This document shows positions 1-5,837 of a DNA stretch of 5,981 bases, one piece after another; within the stretch, counting starts at the first letter, position 1, and each line of letters begins with the position of its first letter. Source of the stretch: Deltaproteobacteria bacterium (GTDB lineage Bacteria; Desulfobacterota; Desulfuromonadia; Desulfuromonadales; BM103); NCBI GenBank assembly GCA_024636215.1, contig JAGXHL010000088.1, positions 1 through 5,981 on the forward strand. The letters run 5' to 3'. The notes beneath the pieces are model-generated. The model did not search any database and was not told the DNA's origin. It was given only the letters and a program-made list of their open reading frames with translations. The translations under genes and the position numbers were made by a program.

Positions 1-75
1 AGCCTGCAATGGTTGTCGCGCGTCAGGGTGCTGGTCCCAGAATTCACGGAGAGTTTTGCGGGAGATGACGCGCAT
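1..75 (-). CDS. higB: HigB-family mRNA interferase toxin, N-terminal fragment
   Basis: The first 25 codons of a gene that runs off the left edge. The peptide begins MRVISRKTLREFWDQHPDA, which matches the conserved opening of HigB-type toxins (RelE-superfold, ribosome-associated mRNA endonucleases of type II toxin-antitoxin systems). In higBA operons the toxin gene comes first and the antitoxin higA follows, so higA would lie beyond base 1. The start codon is fixed by the family's conserved N-terminus. There is no Shine-Dalgarno sequence before it, and a good -10 box lies only 6 bases upstream, so the mRNA may be leaderless. The gene points away from the integron integrase and sits just past a recombination core, the position expected of a first integron cassette. 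Catalytic residues are outside the window, so activity cannot be judged. Family assignment is from recognition of the N-terminus alone. Confidence 0.8.
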   Translation of the reverse strand, partial: MRVISRKTLREFWDQHPDARQPLQA

Positions 76-81
76 GGGTGA

Positions 82-110
82 AGTATACCTCGATCCCATA
101 ATGGGAGCAA
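82..110 (-). promoter_or_regulatory. higB promoter with palindromic operator candidate
   Basis: On the minus strand TTGCTC (105-110) is separated by 17 bases from TATACT (82-87), a good sigma70 match. The spacer contains a perfect 13-base palindrome with a single central base, TCCCAT-A-ATGGGA (94-106). A palindrome inside the promoter is where an autoregulatory HigA-type antitoxin would bind, but that role is inferred. The expected transcription start is at or next to the higB ATG (75), leaving no 5' leader. A private promoter is typical of toxin-antitoxin cassettes in integrons, which do not depend on the array promoter. Confidence 0.6.
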
Positions 111-134
111 GTATCAAATTGAATAGATTTTACG

Positions 135-141
135 GCTTAAC
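135..141 (-). other. Candidate attI recombination core (GTTAAGC)
   Basis: On the minus strand the seven bases GTTAAGC fit the integron core GTTRRRY, where recombination occurs between G and TT. It lies 268 bases from the intI start and 60 bases before the higB start, in the orientation expected for the junction between attI and a first cassette. Nine bases before it in this orientation is CCTA, at the same distance as I recall in the simple site of class 1 attI1. GTTRRRY is short and occurs by chance elsewhere in the window, so the call rests on location and orientation. Confidence 0.5.
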
Positions 142-162
142 TAGTAAATAGGTGGAAAAAAT

Positions 163-255
163 GCGGTCTAATAAGTACAAGCAGCTTGCGAGGGAATCAG
201 GTTTTTCATGCTTGATATCAGTATGATAGGAGCCCCCCTCCAGGATTTAGACCGC
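163..255 (-). repeat. Inverted repeat, possible decayed attC or attI-associated IntI site
   Basis: Two perfectly complementary 9-base arms, GCGGTCTAA (163-171) and TTAGACCGC (247-255), enclose 75 bases. Read in cassette direction the outer boxes are GTCTAAA and ATTAGAC, each one base away from the attC boxes RYYYAAC and GTTRRRY. The mismatch in the second falls on the G at the crossover point. Inside are further self-complementary pieces, CAAGCA (178-183) with TGCTTG (209-214) and the palindrome TGATATCA (213-220). The structure could be an inactivated attC, accessory integrase-binding sites of attI, or chance. Confidence 0.35.
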
Positions 256-274
256 GCTGTTCCCGCTGCCACGC

Positions 275-303
275 AGCATAGAACGCCCGCCGAGCCGTCA
301 CAA
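275..303 (-). promoter_or_regulatory. Candidate cassette-array promoter (Pc)
   Basis: On the minus strand TTGTGA (298-303) is followed after exactly 17 bases by TATGCT (275-280). Each hexamer matches four of six sigma70 consensus positions. It fires through the attI candidate into the presumed cassette array, the job of Pc. A 5-bp hairpin GCTGC-CAC-GCAGC (265-277) overlaps the -10 box. In class 1 integrons Pc lies inside intI, whereas in several chromosomal integrons it lies between intI and attI, as here. Functional assignment is inferred from position. Confidence 0.35.
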
Positions 304-409
304 AATTGACCGGAACGTGAAAGCTCTTGATTTTTATATCATTCTAATGTTTTCTTAGGCAACTGTTTGTTTCGTATTTGCTATTGATTTCAGTCTATTG
401 GAGGGGAGC

Positions 410-1372
410 ATGGAAAAACCACGCCTGTTGGACCAGGTCCGGTCCGTCATCCGCATTCGTCATTACAGCCGTCGCACCGAAGAAGCTTATACCTACTGGA
501 TTCGCCAGTTCATACTCTTCCACGATAAACGTCATCCCGCCGAGATGGGTAAGGTTGAGGTCGAGAGGTATTTAAGCTGGTTGGCCGAAAAAAGGAATGT
601 TGCGGCATCGACCCAGAACCAGGCTTTGAACGCCATCCTGTTTTTGTATCGGGATGTTCTTGAGCTGGAGATGGGGCGTCTCGAAGGCGTGACCAGAGCT
701 AAAAAACCAAAGCGATTGCCGGTTGTCCTGCCCCGCAATGAAGTTCGTAGCATCCTCAACAGTATGAGCGGCCAATCGCGCCTGGTGGCGTCGTTGCTGT
801 ATGGTGCCGGATTGCGTCTGCTCGATGGTTTGCGCTTGCGGGTTCAGGATATCGATTTTGAAGGGTGTGAACTCTTGATCCGCGATGGCAAGGGGGGCAA
901 GGATCGCCGGACCATGTTGCCGCAAAGTCTGGTTTCGCCTTTGCAGAGCCATCTTGAGCAGACCCGGCAGCAGCATGTTAATGACCTGGCGCTGGGCTTT
1001 GGCAGTACTCTGTTGCCTAACGCGCTGGGACGGAAGTATCGGAATGCAGAGCGTGACTGGCGCTGGCAGTACGTTTTTCCTTCTTCAAAACGCCGGCATG
1101 ACACGGAAAAGGATGAGTGGCGCCGACATCATCTGCACGAGTCGGTGGTGCAGAAAGCCGTGAAGCAGGCGACGCTCAAGGCGGGGATTATGCACAAGGT
1201 CGGCCCGCACACCTTCCGCCACTGTTTTGCCACCCACCTGCTGGAAGATGGCTACGATATCCGCACGGTGCAGGAGCTGCTCGGCCACAAGGATCTGAAG
1301 ACGACGATGATCTACACGCATGTTCTGAACAAAGGCGGCAAAGGGGTGCGCAGCCCGCTGGACAGCGGGTAA
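410..1372 (+). CDS. intI: Integron integrase IntI (tyrosine recombinase)
   Basis: A 320-residue site-specific recombinase that inserts and excises gene cassettes at attI and attC sites. The N-terminal SAM-like core-binding domain covers about residues 1-95 and the catalytic domain about 100-320. The catalytic set is complete: R136 (GAGLR), K161 (GKGGKDR), H267 and R270 (PHTFRH), H293 (LLGHKD) and the nucleophile Y302 (MIYTHV), all at a constant offset of ten from IntI1 as I recall it. Residues about 200-245, including ALGRKY and RRHHLHES, form the extra patch that separates IntI from XerC/D-type recombinases. The C-terminal [10 protein letters not shown] also matches IntI1. The ATG at 410 is preferred because GGAGGGGAG (400-408) precedes it; an in-frame TTG at 398 has no ribosome site. 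No convincing sigma70 promoter or E. coli-type LexA box was found upstream. The gene is intact and probably functional. It converges on the oppF-like gene with a 31-base gap. Confidence 0.95.
   Translation: MEKPRLLDQVRSVIRIRHYSRRTEEAYTYWIRQFILFHDKRHPAEMGKVEVERYLSWLAEKRNVAASTQNQALNAILFLYRDVLELEMGRLEGVTRAKKPKRLPVVLPRNEVRSILNSMSGQSRLVASLLYGAGLRLLDGLRLRVQDIDFEGCELLIRDGKGGKDRRTMLPQSLVSPLQSHLEQTRQQHVNDLALGFGSTLLPNALGRKYRNAERDWRWQYVFPSSKRRHDTEKDEWRRHHLHESVVQKAVKQATLKAGIMHKVGPHTFRHCFATHLLEDGYDIRTVQELLGHKDLKTTMIYTHVLNKGGKGVRSPLDSG
1354..1369. other. GC hairpin at the 3' end of intI
   Basis: CCCGCT and AGCGGG pair perfectly around the four-base loop GGAC and end at the intI stop codon. No T-run follows on either strand, so it is not a clear intrinsic terminator, though it could slow convergent transcription between intI and the oppF-like gene. 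It lies within the SPLDSG codons, so coding constraint may explain part of it. Confidence 0.25.
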
Positions 1373-1403
1373 GCGTCCCCCGTAAGTGTCCCGGAAGGGA
1401 AGG

Positions 1404-2399
1404 TCAAGGGGTGCTCTGCCGGAACCGGCCGACTTCACCGCTGAAATGGCAGGCTGACTGATGGTCCTTGCCGTGTTCTGTCAATTCCGGATACTGCTGG
1501 CGGCAGATCTCCTGCGCGTAGGGGCAGCGAGGGTGGAAGTGACAGCCGGCGGGCGGGTCGATCGGCGACGGGATCTCGCCGCTTAGGACCTGGTGCTCGC
1601 GGACCCGTTGCGGATCGGGAATCGGTACGGCGTTAAGCAGGGCTTCGGTGTAGGGGTGGCAGGGTTTAAGGTAGAGTTGCTCTGCGCTGGCGATTTCAAC
1701 AATCCGACCCAGGTACATGACCGCGACCCGGTCGCAGACGTGCTCGATAATACCGAGGTCGTGAGAGATGAAGAGATAGGTCAATCCAAACTCTTCCTGC
1801 AGGTCTTTGAGGAGGTTGACGATCTGCGCCTGGATGGAAAGATCGAGGGCGGAAACCGGCTCATCGGCGACGACCAGACGTGGCTGTACGGCCAGGGTGC
1901 GGGCAATGCCGATGCGCTGGCGCTGGCCACCGGAGAATTCGTGGGGATAACGATCGTAGTGTTCGGGCGTTAGGCCGACTTTCTGCATCAGGCTCAAAAC
2001 CTTCTCTTTGACTTGCTGTCCTTTGGCGAGGCTGTGGACCACCAGCGGTTCACCGATGATCTCGCCGACCCGCATGCGCGGATTGAGCGACGAGTAAGGG
2101 TCCTGAAAGATCATCTGCATGTCACGGCGAATGGCGGTCAGTGCGCGGTGACCCATGCCGGTAACATCTTTGCCGTCAAACTGAATAGTGCCTGAGTCAG
2201 GCTCGATAAGTCGCAGCAGCAATTTGCCGGTGGTCGATTTCCCGCATCCCGACTCGCCGACCAGACCGAGTGTCTCGCCGCTTTTGATATCGAAGGAGAC
2301 GCCGTCCACAGCCTTGAGCAACTGTTTCGCAGCGCCGGGGCGATTGGCGCTGACCTTGAAGGCTTTGCGCAGATTTGCCACCTTGAGAAGTGTTGACAT
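1404..2399 (-). CDS. oppF: Oligopeptide/dipeptide ABC transporter ATPase, OppF/DppF-like
   Basis: A 331-residue ATP-hydrolysing subunit on the cytoplasmic face of a peptide-uptake ABC transporter, normally paired with an OppD/DppD ATPase. It has Walker [10 protein letters not shown] (48-56), Q-loop Q99, signature FSGGQ (155-159), Walker B ending in D179-E180, the D-loop SALD (183-186) and switch H213. The C-terminal oligopeptide-transporter extension includes CHPYT (247-251) and cysteines C286, C292, C299 and C317, spaced like the iron-sulfur-binding cysteines described in DppD-type ATPases. The start ATG overlaps the stop of the upstream oppD-like gene by one base (TAATG), with AGGAG five bases before it, so the two are translationally coupled. 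OppF is usually the last gene of such operons, and it is here. The residues do not show whether the substrate is dipeptide, oligopeptide or another small ligand such as nickel. Confidence 0.93.
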   Translation of the reverse strand: MSTLLKVANLRKAFKVSANRPGAAKQLLKAVDGVSFDIKSGETLGLVGESGCGKSTTGKLLLRLIEPDSGTIQFDGKDVTGMGHRALTAIRRDMQMIFQDPYSSLNPRMRVGEIIGEPLVVHSLAKGQQVKEKVLSLMQKVGLTPEHYDRYPHEFSGGQRQRIGIARTLAVQPRLVVADEPVSALDLSIQAQIVNLLKDLQEEFGLTYLFISHDLGIIEHVCDRVAVMYLGRIVEIASAEQLYLKPCHPYTEALLNAVPIPDPQRVREHQVLSGEIPSPIDPPAGCHFHPRCPYAQEICRQQYPELTEHGKDHQSACHFSGEVGRFRQSTP

Positions 2400-3361
2400 T
2401 ATTGCTCCTGCCAGCAGCGCACCCAGTGACCTGGCTGCACTTCGATAAGTGGGGGGAGGGTGCCTCGACAGGGAGCGAAGGATTCAGAGCAGCGCTCAAG
2501 GAAAGAACAGCCATCGTTGGCTGCCCCGGCCCTGGGAACGGTGCCCTCGATAGGGACCAGGCGCTGTTTCCGCTCACCGATCCGCGGAATGCAGGCCAGC
2601 AGCCCTTGCGTATAGGGGTGCCGGGGGCTCGCGTAGAGTTCTTTGACCGGAGCGGTTTCCACGATGACGCCGGCGTACATGATCGCGACGCGATCGGCGT
2701 TTTCGGCGACCACACCGAGATCGTGGGTGATCAACAACATGGCCATGTTGTGTTCGGCCTTGATCGCAGCGAGCAGATCCATGATCTGGGCCTGGATGGT
2801 GACGTCGAGAGCGGTGGTCGGTTCGTCGGCGATCAACAGCTGCGGATCGCAGGCCAGCGCCATGGCAATCATGACGCGCTGCCGCATGCCGCCGGAGAGC
2901 TGATGCGGGAAATCCTTGAGTCTCTGAGCGGCTGCCGGGATGCCGACCTTGTGCAGGAGTTCGGTGGCGATTTCTGTCGCCTGCTGTTTGCTTTTGCCCC
3001 GGTGCAGCTGCAGGCTCTCCATGATCTGATCGCCGATGCGAAAGACCGGGTTAAGCGAAGTCATCGGTTCCTGGAAGATCATGCTGATGCGATTGCCACG
3101 CACCCGGCGCATTTCTTCTCCGGGAATACGCAGCAGATCCAGACCGTCAAAACGGATCTCGCCTTCGACAATCCGTCCCGGCTCCGGAACCAGACGCAGC
3201 AGGGAGAGGGCGGTCATCGATTTCCCGCAGCCGGACTCGCCGACCAGGGCCAGGGTTTCACCAGCTTTGATGGTGAAATCGATGCCGTTTATGGCTTTGG
3301 TCAAACCCTCTCTGGTGAAGAAATAGGTTTTCAGGTCGCTGACAGTGAGTAGTGTGCTCAT
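2399..3361 (-). CDS. oppD: Oligopeptide/dipeptide ABC transporter ATPase, OppD/DppD-like
   Basis: A 320-residue partner ATPase of the OppF-like protein. Walker A is GESGCGKSM (41-49, K47), Q-loop Q97, signature LSGGM (155-159), Walker B LLIADE (175-180), D-loop TALD (183-186) and switch H213. The C-terminal extension carries RHPYTQGLL (about 247-255) and four cysteines, C285, C291, C298 and C316, in the iron-sulfur-type spacing of the family. All ATPase motifs are intact. The ATG at 3361 has only a modest ribosome site (GGAAAG). It is first of a two-gene unit with oppF. OppB/OppC permeases and an OppA binding protein usually precede oppD, but none does here, so the membrane components must be encoded elsewhere or have been lost. 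The OppD versus DppD label rests on family resemblance only. Confidence 0.93.
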   Translation of the reverse strand: MSTLLTVSDLKTYFFTREGLTKAINGIDFTIKAGETLALVGESGCGKSMTALSLLRLVPEPGRIVEGEIRFDGLDLLRIPGEEMRRVRGNRISMIFQEPMTSLNPVFRIGDQIMESLQLHRGKSKQQATEIATELLHKVGIPAAAQRLKDFPHQLSGGMRQRVMIAMALACDPQLLIADEPTTALDVTIQAQIMDLLAAIKAEHNMAMLLITHDLGVVAENADRVAIMYAGVIVETAPVKELYASPRHPYTQGLLACIPRIGERKQRLVPIEGTVPRAGAANDGCSFLERCSESFAPCRGTLPPLIEVQPGHWVRCWQEQ

Positions 3362-3393
3362 GGCTTTCCGTTACTGTTAATGTCGATTTGTAA

Positions 3394-3422
3394 ATGGAAG
3401 CATGGCAGGTTGGGGTTGTCAA
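3394..3422 (-). promoter_or_regulatory. Candidate oppDF promoter
   Basis: On the minus strand a perfect -35 box TTGACA (3417-3422) lies 17 bases before TTCCAT (3394-3399), a poor -10 box matching three of six positions. AT-rich sequence just upstream (about 3423-3445) could act as an UP element. The spacing gives a leader of roughly 25 bases before the oppD-like ATG. The weak -10 keeps confidence low. Confidence 0.35.
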
Positions 3423-3503
3423 TCAATTAAAGGTAATTTAAAGGCAGGTATGCGGGACGCGCTATGTGGAACGCGGACAATTTAAAGCCAAAAAAATGTG
3501 CAG

Positions 3504-3540
3504 TTATCGACAGCGCTTCAGCATCTCGGAATGTCGATAA
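3504..3540. repeat. 9-bp perfect inverted repeat
   Basis: TTATCGACA (3504-3512) and TGTCGATAA (3532-3540) are exactly complementary, separated by 19 bases. The followers on the plus strand include a run of A, not T, so it is not an intrinsic terminator in that direction. It could be a regulator-binding site serving the divergent oppD or DUF2270 genes, or an RNA stem. Confidence 0.5.
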
Positions 3541-3716
3541 GCTAAAAAACAGCAAACTACTTGATCTTTCATTAGCCTCTGATACTAGTAAAAAGAAGAG
3601 TTTTTGGAGGGGGCAGTTCATAGAACCGTAGGTGCGAGCCCGAAAAAAATCAAAAACAGCGAGGTCCGATGTCGAAGGCCGTTATTAAACGACTCCCTGG
3701 AAGAAATCACTCCTCA

Positions 3717-3766
3717 GCCGGATATGTTTATTCGGCAGCTGGGCGCCTTGAAAACATCAAGGCGTC
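3717..3766 (+). promoter_or_regulatory. Two adjacent hairpins in the DUF2270 leader
   Basis: The first hairpin (3717-3736) pairs GCCGGATA with TATTCGGC through eight pairs, one of them G-U, around loop TGTT. The second (3742-3766) has a perfect 8-bp core, CGCCTTGA (3744-3751) with TCAAGGCG (3757-3764), loop AAACA, extended by two more pairs including one wobble. Only TTT follows. The second ends 14 bases before the start codon, beside the weak ribosome site. This arrangement suits either a weak terminator for an upstream transcript or translational control of the membrane protein gene. The structures are visible in the sequence; the function is inferred. Confidence 0.45.
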
Positions 3767-3780
3767 TTTGGTGAACAACC

Positions 3781-4527
3781 ATGACTGATGCACGTGAGCC
3801 CCTAAGCGGGGATTCGCCCACCGGCCTCTTCGATAATACGGGGGACGGCTCATCTCTGCGCTACCCGGTGCTGGCAAAAGACGACATTACCACCTTGGCC
3901 CACTACTACCGTGGTGAAATGGCGCGCATGATGAGCTGGCGAGACCGGCTTGACCGTACCACGAACTGGGCTATCGGCGCCGTAGCCGCCATGCTTTCCG
4001 TCACGCTGGCCTCAACCAGTGCTCACCACGGCGTGCTCATCTTCTCAATGGTGTTGGTCTTTTTGCTCCTCCATATCGAGTCACGACGCTATCGTTTCTT
4101 CCACCTGTTTCGAACTCGCGTGCGCCTGCTGGAGCGAAATTACTACGCAGCGTTTTTCGATCCCGAGAAACCCGCCACGGACGGCGAATGGGCCGCTGAG
4201 CTTGCGGAAACCTTGCGCTATCCAAGGTTCACCATCAGTCGACACCAGGCCATGGCGCGCCGCCTGACACGGAACTACTGCTGGATTTTCCTGATTCTGC
4301 TGGGGGCATGGCTGTTGAAGACCACCACCGCGGTGGTGCAACCGAGAACAGGAGAGGCGGAGTTCATCCACTCGGTTAAAGATTTTTTGCATAACGCCGC
4401 GATCGGCTACATCCCGGGCTGGGTCGTTCTGGCGGGGCTGCTGATCTTTTACGCTTGGCTGTTTTACATCATGGTCCGGCATCGGACACAGGAGGGAGAG
4501 TTGACCTTCGGTGATGCCCACGTCTGA
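3781..4527 (+). CDS. DUF2270-family integral membrane protein
   Basis: A 248-residue protein that I recognise as the DUF2270 family of predicted inner-membrane proteins, whose function is not known. The family hallmark is the amphipathic segment before the first helix, EMARMMSWRDRLDRTTNWAI (46-65). Four likely membrane helices lie at about 62-79, 84-98, 167-184 and 213-231. A cytoplasm-like basic loop between helices 2 and 3 (about 100-165) is rich in arginine and aromatic residues (SRRYRFFHLFRTRVRLLERNYY begins it). The N-terminal 30 residues are polar and probably disordered. The ATG at 3781 has a weak ribosome site, GGTGA (3770-3774), and is preceded by two hairpins. It converges with the mltD-like gene 28 bases downstream, so it appears to be a single-gene transcript. 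Confidence 0.85.
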   Translation: MTDAREPLSGDSPTGLFDNTGDGSSLRYPVLAKDDITTLAHYYRGEMARMMSWRDRLDRTTNWAIGAVAAMLSVTLASTSAHHGVLIFSMVLVFLLLHIESRRYRFFHLFRTRVRLLERNYYAAFFDPEKPATDGEWAAELAETLRYPRFTISRHQAMARRLTRNYCWIFLILLGAWLLKTTTAVVQPRTGEAEFIHSVKDFLHNAAIGYIPGWVVLAGLLIFYAWLFYIMVRHRTQEGELTFGDAHV

Positions 4528-4547
4528 AGGATCTGCCTGCCTCAGAA

Positions 4548-4561
4548 CCCTGATCTCAGGG
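4548..4561. terminator. Small hairpin between convergent genes
   Basis: CCCTG (4548-4552) pairs with CAGGG (4557-4561) around the loop ATCT, across the 3' end of the mltD-like gene and downstream of DUF2270. There is no T-run on either strand, so it is at best a weak two-way terminator. Confidence 0.25.
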
Positions 4562-5719
4562 GCTGTCGGTGCGACTTGCCGCCGGGTAGATAATCAGACG
4601 ATCGCCGGGATGAAGGGGGCTATTCATGTTGATGCGATTCCAGATCAGGATCGCGGCCAGGGGGACGCGAAATTGTTCAGCAATGGTCGAAAGGTTATCT
4701 CCCGACTTAACGATGTAGATGCGCTCCTGCCTCTGCTGACTCCATTCCTGATGGATTTTGTCAAAACGCTTTTGGAGCCCGGGAGGCGTGTTTTCGGGGA
4801 CGGCCAAAGTGTAGGTCCCCGCCGCCAGATAGTGACCTCGCAACTCCGGGTTCAAATCCTTGATCCTCTTGAAATCGGTTTGCACCGCCTGCGCCACCAC
4901 CGTCAGGCTGGTTTCCTCATAGCAGGTCAATTCGACGCTGGTAAATTGTACTGGAGGATAATAATCCCCATCCTGCAAATGAAAGCCGTAGCGCTCCGGC
5001 TGGGTCAGAATCAGTTTGGCCGAAAGCACCCGGAACAGGTAACGCTGGGTTTCCAAAGGTAAGTAGAGGCGGTAGTAGTTGCTGACACCCTGGGCGAGGA
5101 TTTCTGCCTGCAATCCCTCCTCCCCCATGTTAAATGCCGCTGCCGCCAGACTCCAGGAGCCGAATTTTTCGTAAAGCTCTGAGAAATAAGCCACTGCAGC
5201 GGTGGTCGAAGCGGTCAGGCTTCGTCGCTGATCGATATGCTCATTGACGGTCAAGCCGTAACGACGGCCTGTCTCCGGCATAAATTGCCAAAAACCGATA
5301 GCGCCCTTGGGTGAACCGACGTGTGGACGCAAGGCACTTTCGGCCAGCGCGATATATTTCAGATCATCGGGGAGCCCGGCCCGGGCAAGCATGGCCTCTA
5401 TAACAGGGAGATAACGGGTTGATCGTTTCAGCCACAAGAGGGCCTGATCCCGATCCCAGAGAGACAGCAGGAGTTCCTTTTCCATGCGCTCTCGCACTTC
5501 GGCATCTTGCAGGGGGACAACCTCACCGCAAAAGGCCAGAGGCTGTTCCAGACGGAGGCTCTCCAGCAAGGGCGGCATTGCCATCACTTTGTCTTGTGCA
5601 AAAGTGGGGTCTTGTGCAAAAGTGGGGTCTTGTGCAAAAGTGGGGTCCTGGGCGAACGTGGATCCGCCGCAGAGCAGGCCGGTCATCAGCCATCCCATGA
5701 CCCATAAACGCAACAACAT
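4556..5719 (-). CDS. mltD: MltD-like membrane-bound lytic murein transglycosylase with LysM
   Basis: A 387-residue exported enzyme that cleaves the MurNAc-GlcNAc glycan bond of peptidoglycan to give 1,6-anhydro-MurNAc ends. Residues 1-24 form a signal peptide (hydrophobic core VMGWLMTGLLCGG). The SLT catalytic domain spans about 103-235, with catalytic E127 in ALAESAL, GAIGFWQFMPETG (139-151) and the AAAAFNMG segment (192-199). A weak LysM-like module follows at about 262-308, then a clear LysM peptidoglycan-binding domain at 334-378 (YIVKSGDNLSTIAEQF). E. coli MltD is a lipoprotein, but the cysteine here (GLLC, C17) has leucine at -1, so lipidation is unlikely. The ATG at 5719 is chosen because TAAGGAG (5724-5730) lies four bases before it; an in-frame TTG at 5785 falls inside the -10 box. 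A tandem FAQD repeat follows the signal peptide. Confidence 0.92.
   Translation of the reverse strand: MLLRLWVMGWLMTGLLCGGSTFAQDPTFAQDPTFAQDPTFAQDKVMAMPPLLESLRLEQPLAFCGEVVPLQDAEVRERMEKELLLSLWDRDQALLWLKRSTRYLPVIEAMLARAGLPDDLKYIALAESALRPHVGSPKGAIGFWQFMPETGRRYGLTVNEHIDQRRSLTASTTAAVAYFSELYEKFGSWSLAAAAFNMGEEGLQAEILAQGVSNYYRLYLPLETQRYLFRVLSAKLILTQPERYGFHLQDGDYYPPVQFTSVELTCYEETSLTVVAQAVQTDFKRIKDLNPELRGHYLAAGTYTLAVPENTPPGLQKRFDKIHQEWSQQRQERIYIVKSGDNLSTIAEQFRVPLAAILIWNRINMNSPLHPGDRLIIYPAASRTDSP
5591..5662 (-). repeat. 18-bp tandem repeat inside mltD signal-peptide junction
   Basis: Three identical 18-base copies (5591-5608, 5609-5626, 5627-5644) and one diverged copy (5645-5662) lie head to tail. On the coding strand each identical copy reads CCC ACT TTT GCA CAA GAC (PTFAQD); the diverged first copy reads TCC ACG TTC GCC CAG GAC (STFAQD). 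Copy-number change by slippage would keep the frame. Each unit repeats a T-F-A signal-peptidase-like site. Confidence 0.95.
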
Positions 5720-5784
5720 GATTCTCCTTAAACAAGCTGTCAGCAAGAAAAAAGTTTTGTTCGACAGACTACTGACGTTTGCCA

Positions 5785-5812
5785 AGTATACCCCGTCGGT
5801 AGTTCACGTCAA
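5785..5812 (-). promoter_or_regulatory. mltD promoter
   Basis: On the minus strand TTGACG (5807-5812) is followed after 16 bases by TATACT (5785-5790), each hexamer five of six to consensus. This predicts transcription from about 5778 and a leader of about 60 bases before the mltD ATG with its TAAGGAG ribosome site. It shows that mltD is transcribed independently of the dehydrogenase gene upstream on the same strand. Confidence 0.7.
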
Positions 5813-5837
5813 AGATGCGACGACGTTTAAGAAAATT

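Larger units (their letters stand above)
3423..3780. other. AT-rich intergenic region without a supported gene
   Basis: This stretch separates the divergent oppD-like and DUF2270 genes. Two short open frames exist, one on each strand (3464-3631 + and 3427-3621 -). Neither has a convincing ribosome site or a recognised product, and they overlap. Visible structure includes a near-direct repeat AATTTAAAG at about 3435-3443 and 3479-3487, a 9-bp inverted repeat (3504-3540), a short palindrome GTTC-ATA-GAAC (3616-3626), and two adjacent hairpins before the DUF2270 start. No tRNA or known riboswitch was recognised. Confidence 0.5.

Noticed and set aside
300..409. LexA box or sigma70 promoter for intI
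   Set aside because: No CTGT-N8-ACAG-like site was found, and the TTGACC at 306-311 has no -10 box at 16-18 bases. Other LexA consensus types could not be excluded by eye.
398..409. Four-residue extension of IntI from TTG at 398
   Set aside because: These bases overlap the ribosome-binding site of the ATG at 410, and nothing upstream supports the TTG.
3050..3056. Additional GTTAAGC core-like heptamers here and at 1632-1638
   Set aside because: Both are inside oppDF coding sequence with no inverse core box near them; they show that the heptamer occurs by chance and limit the weight of the attI call.
2390..3352. 320-codon open frame on the plus strand
   Set aside because: It is antisense to the oppD-like gene, whose ATPase motifs are complete; a shadow of GC-biased codon use.
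3427..3621. 64-residue minus-strand open frame
   Set aside because: No ribosome site before its ATG, composition unlike the real genes, overlaps inverted repeats and an open frame on the other strand, and no recognisable product.
3464..3631. 55-residue plus-strand open frame (MWNADNLKPKK...)
   Set aside because: Weak or no ribosome site and no recognisable domain; rich in Lys and Ser as expected for translated AT-rich non-coding DNA. A real small protein cannot be excluded.
4849..4859. tRNA T-loop-like sequence GGTTCAAATCC
   Set aside because: It lies inside the mltD coding sequence (minus-strand codons for KDLNPE), with no flanking acceptor, D-arm or anticodon structure.
5660..5680. Lipoprotein signal (C17) in MltD
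   Set aside because: The sequence before the cysteine is G-L-L, and leucine at -1 does not fit the lipobox, which needs Gly, Ala or Ser there.
5720..5785. N-terminal extension of MltD from a TTG start at 5785
   Set aside because: The TTG lies within the predicted -10 box and lacks a ribosome site; the ATG at 5719 has TAAGGAG and starts a proper signal peptide.
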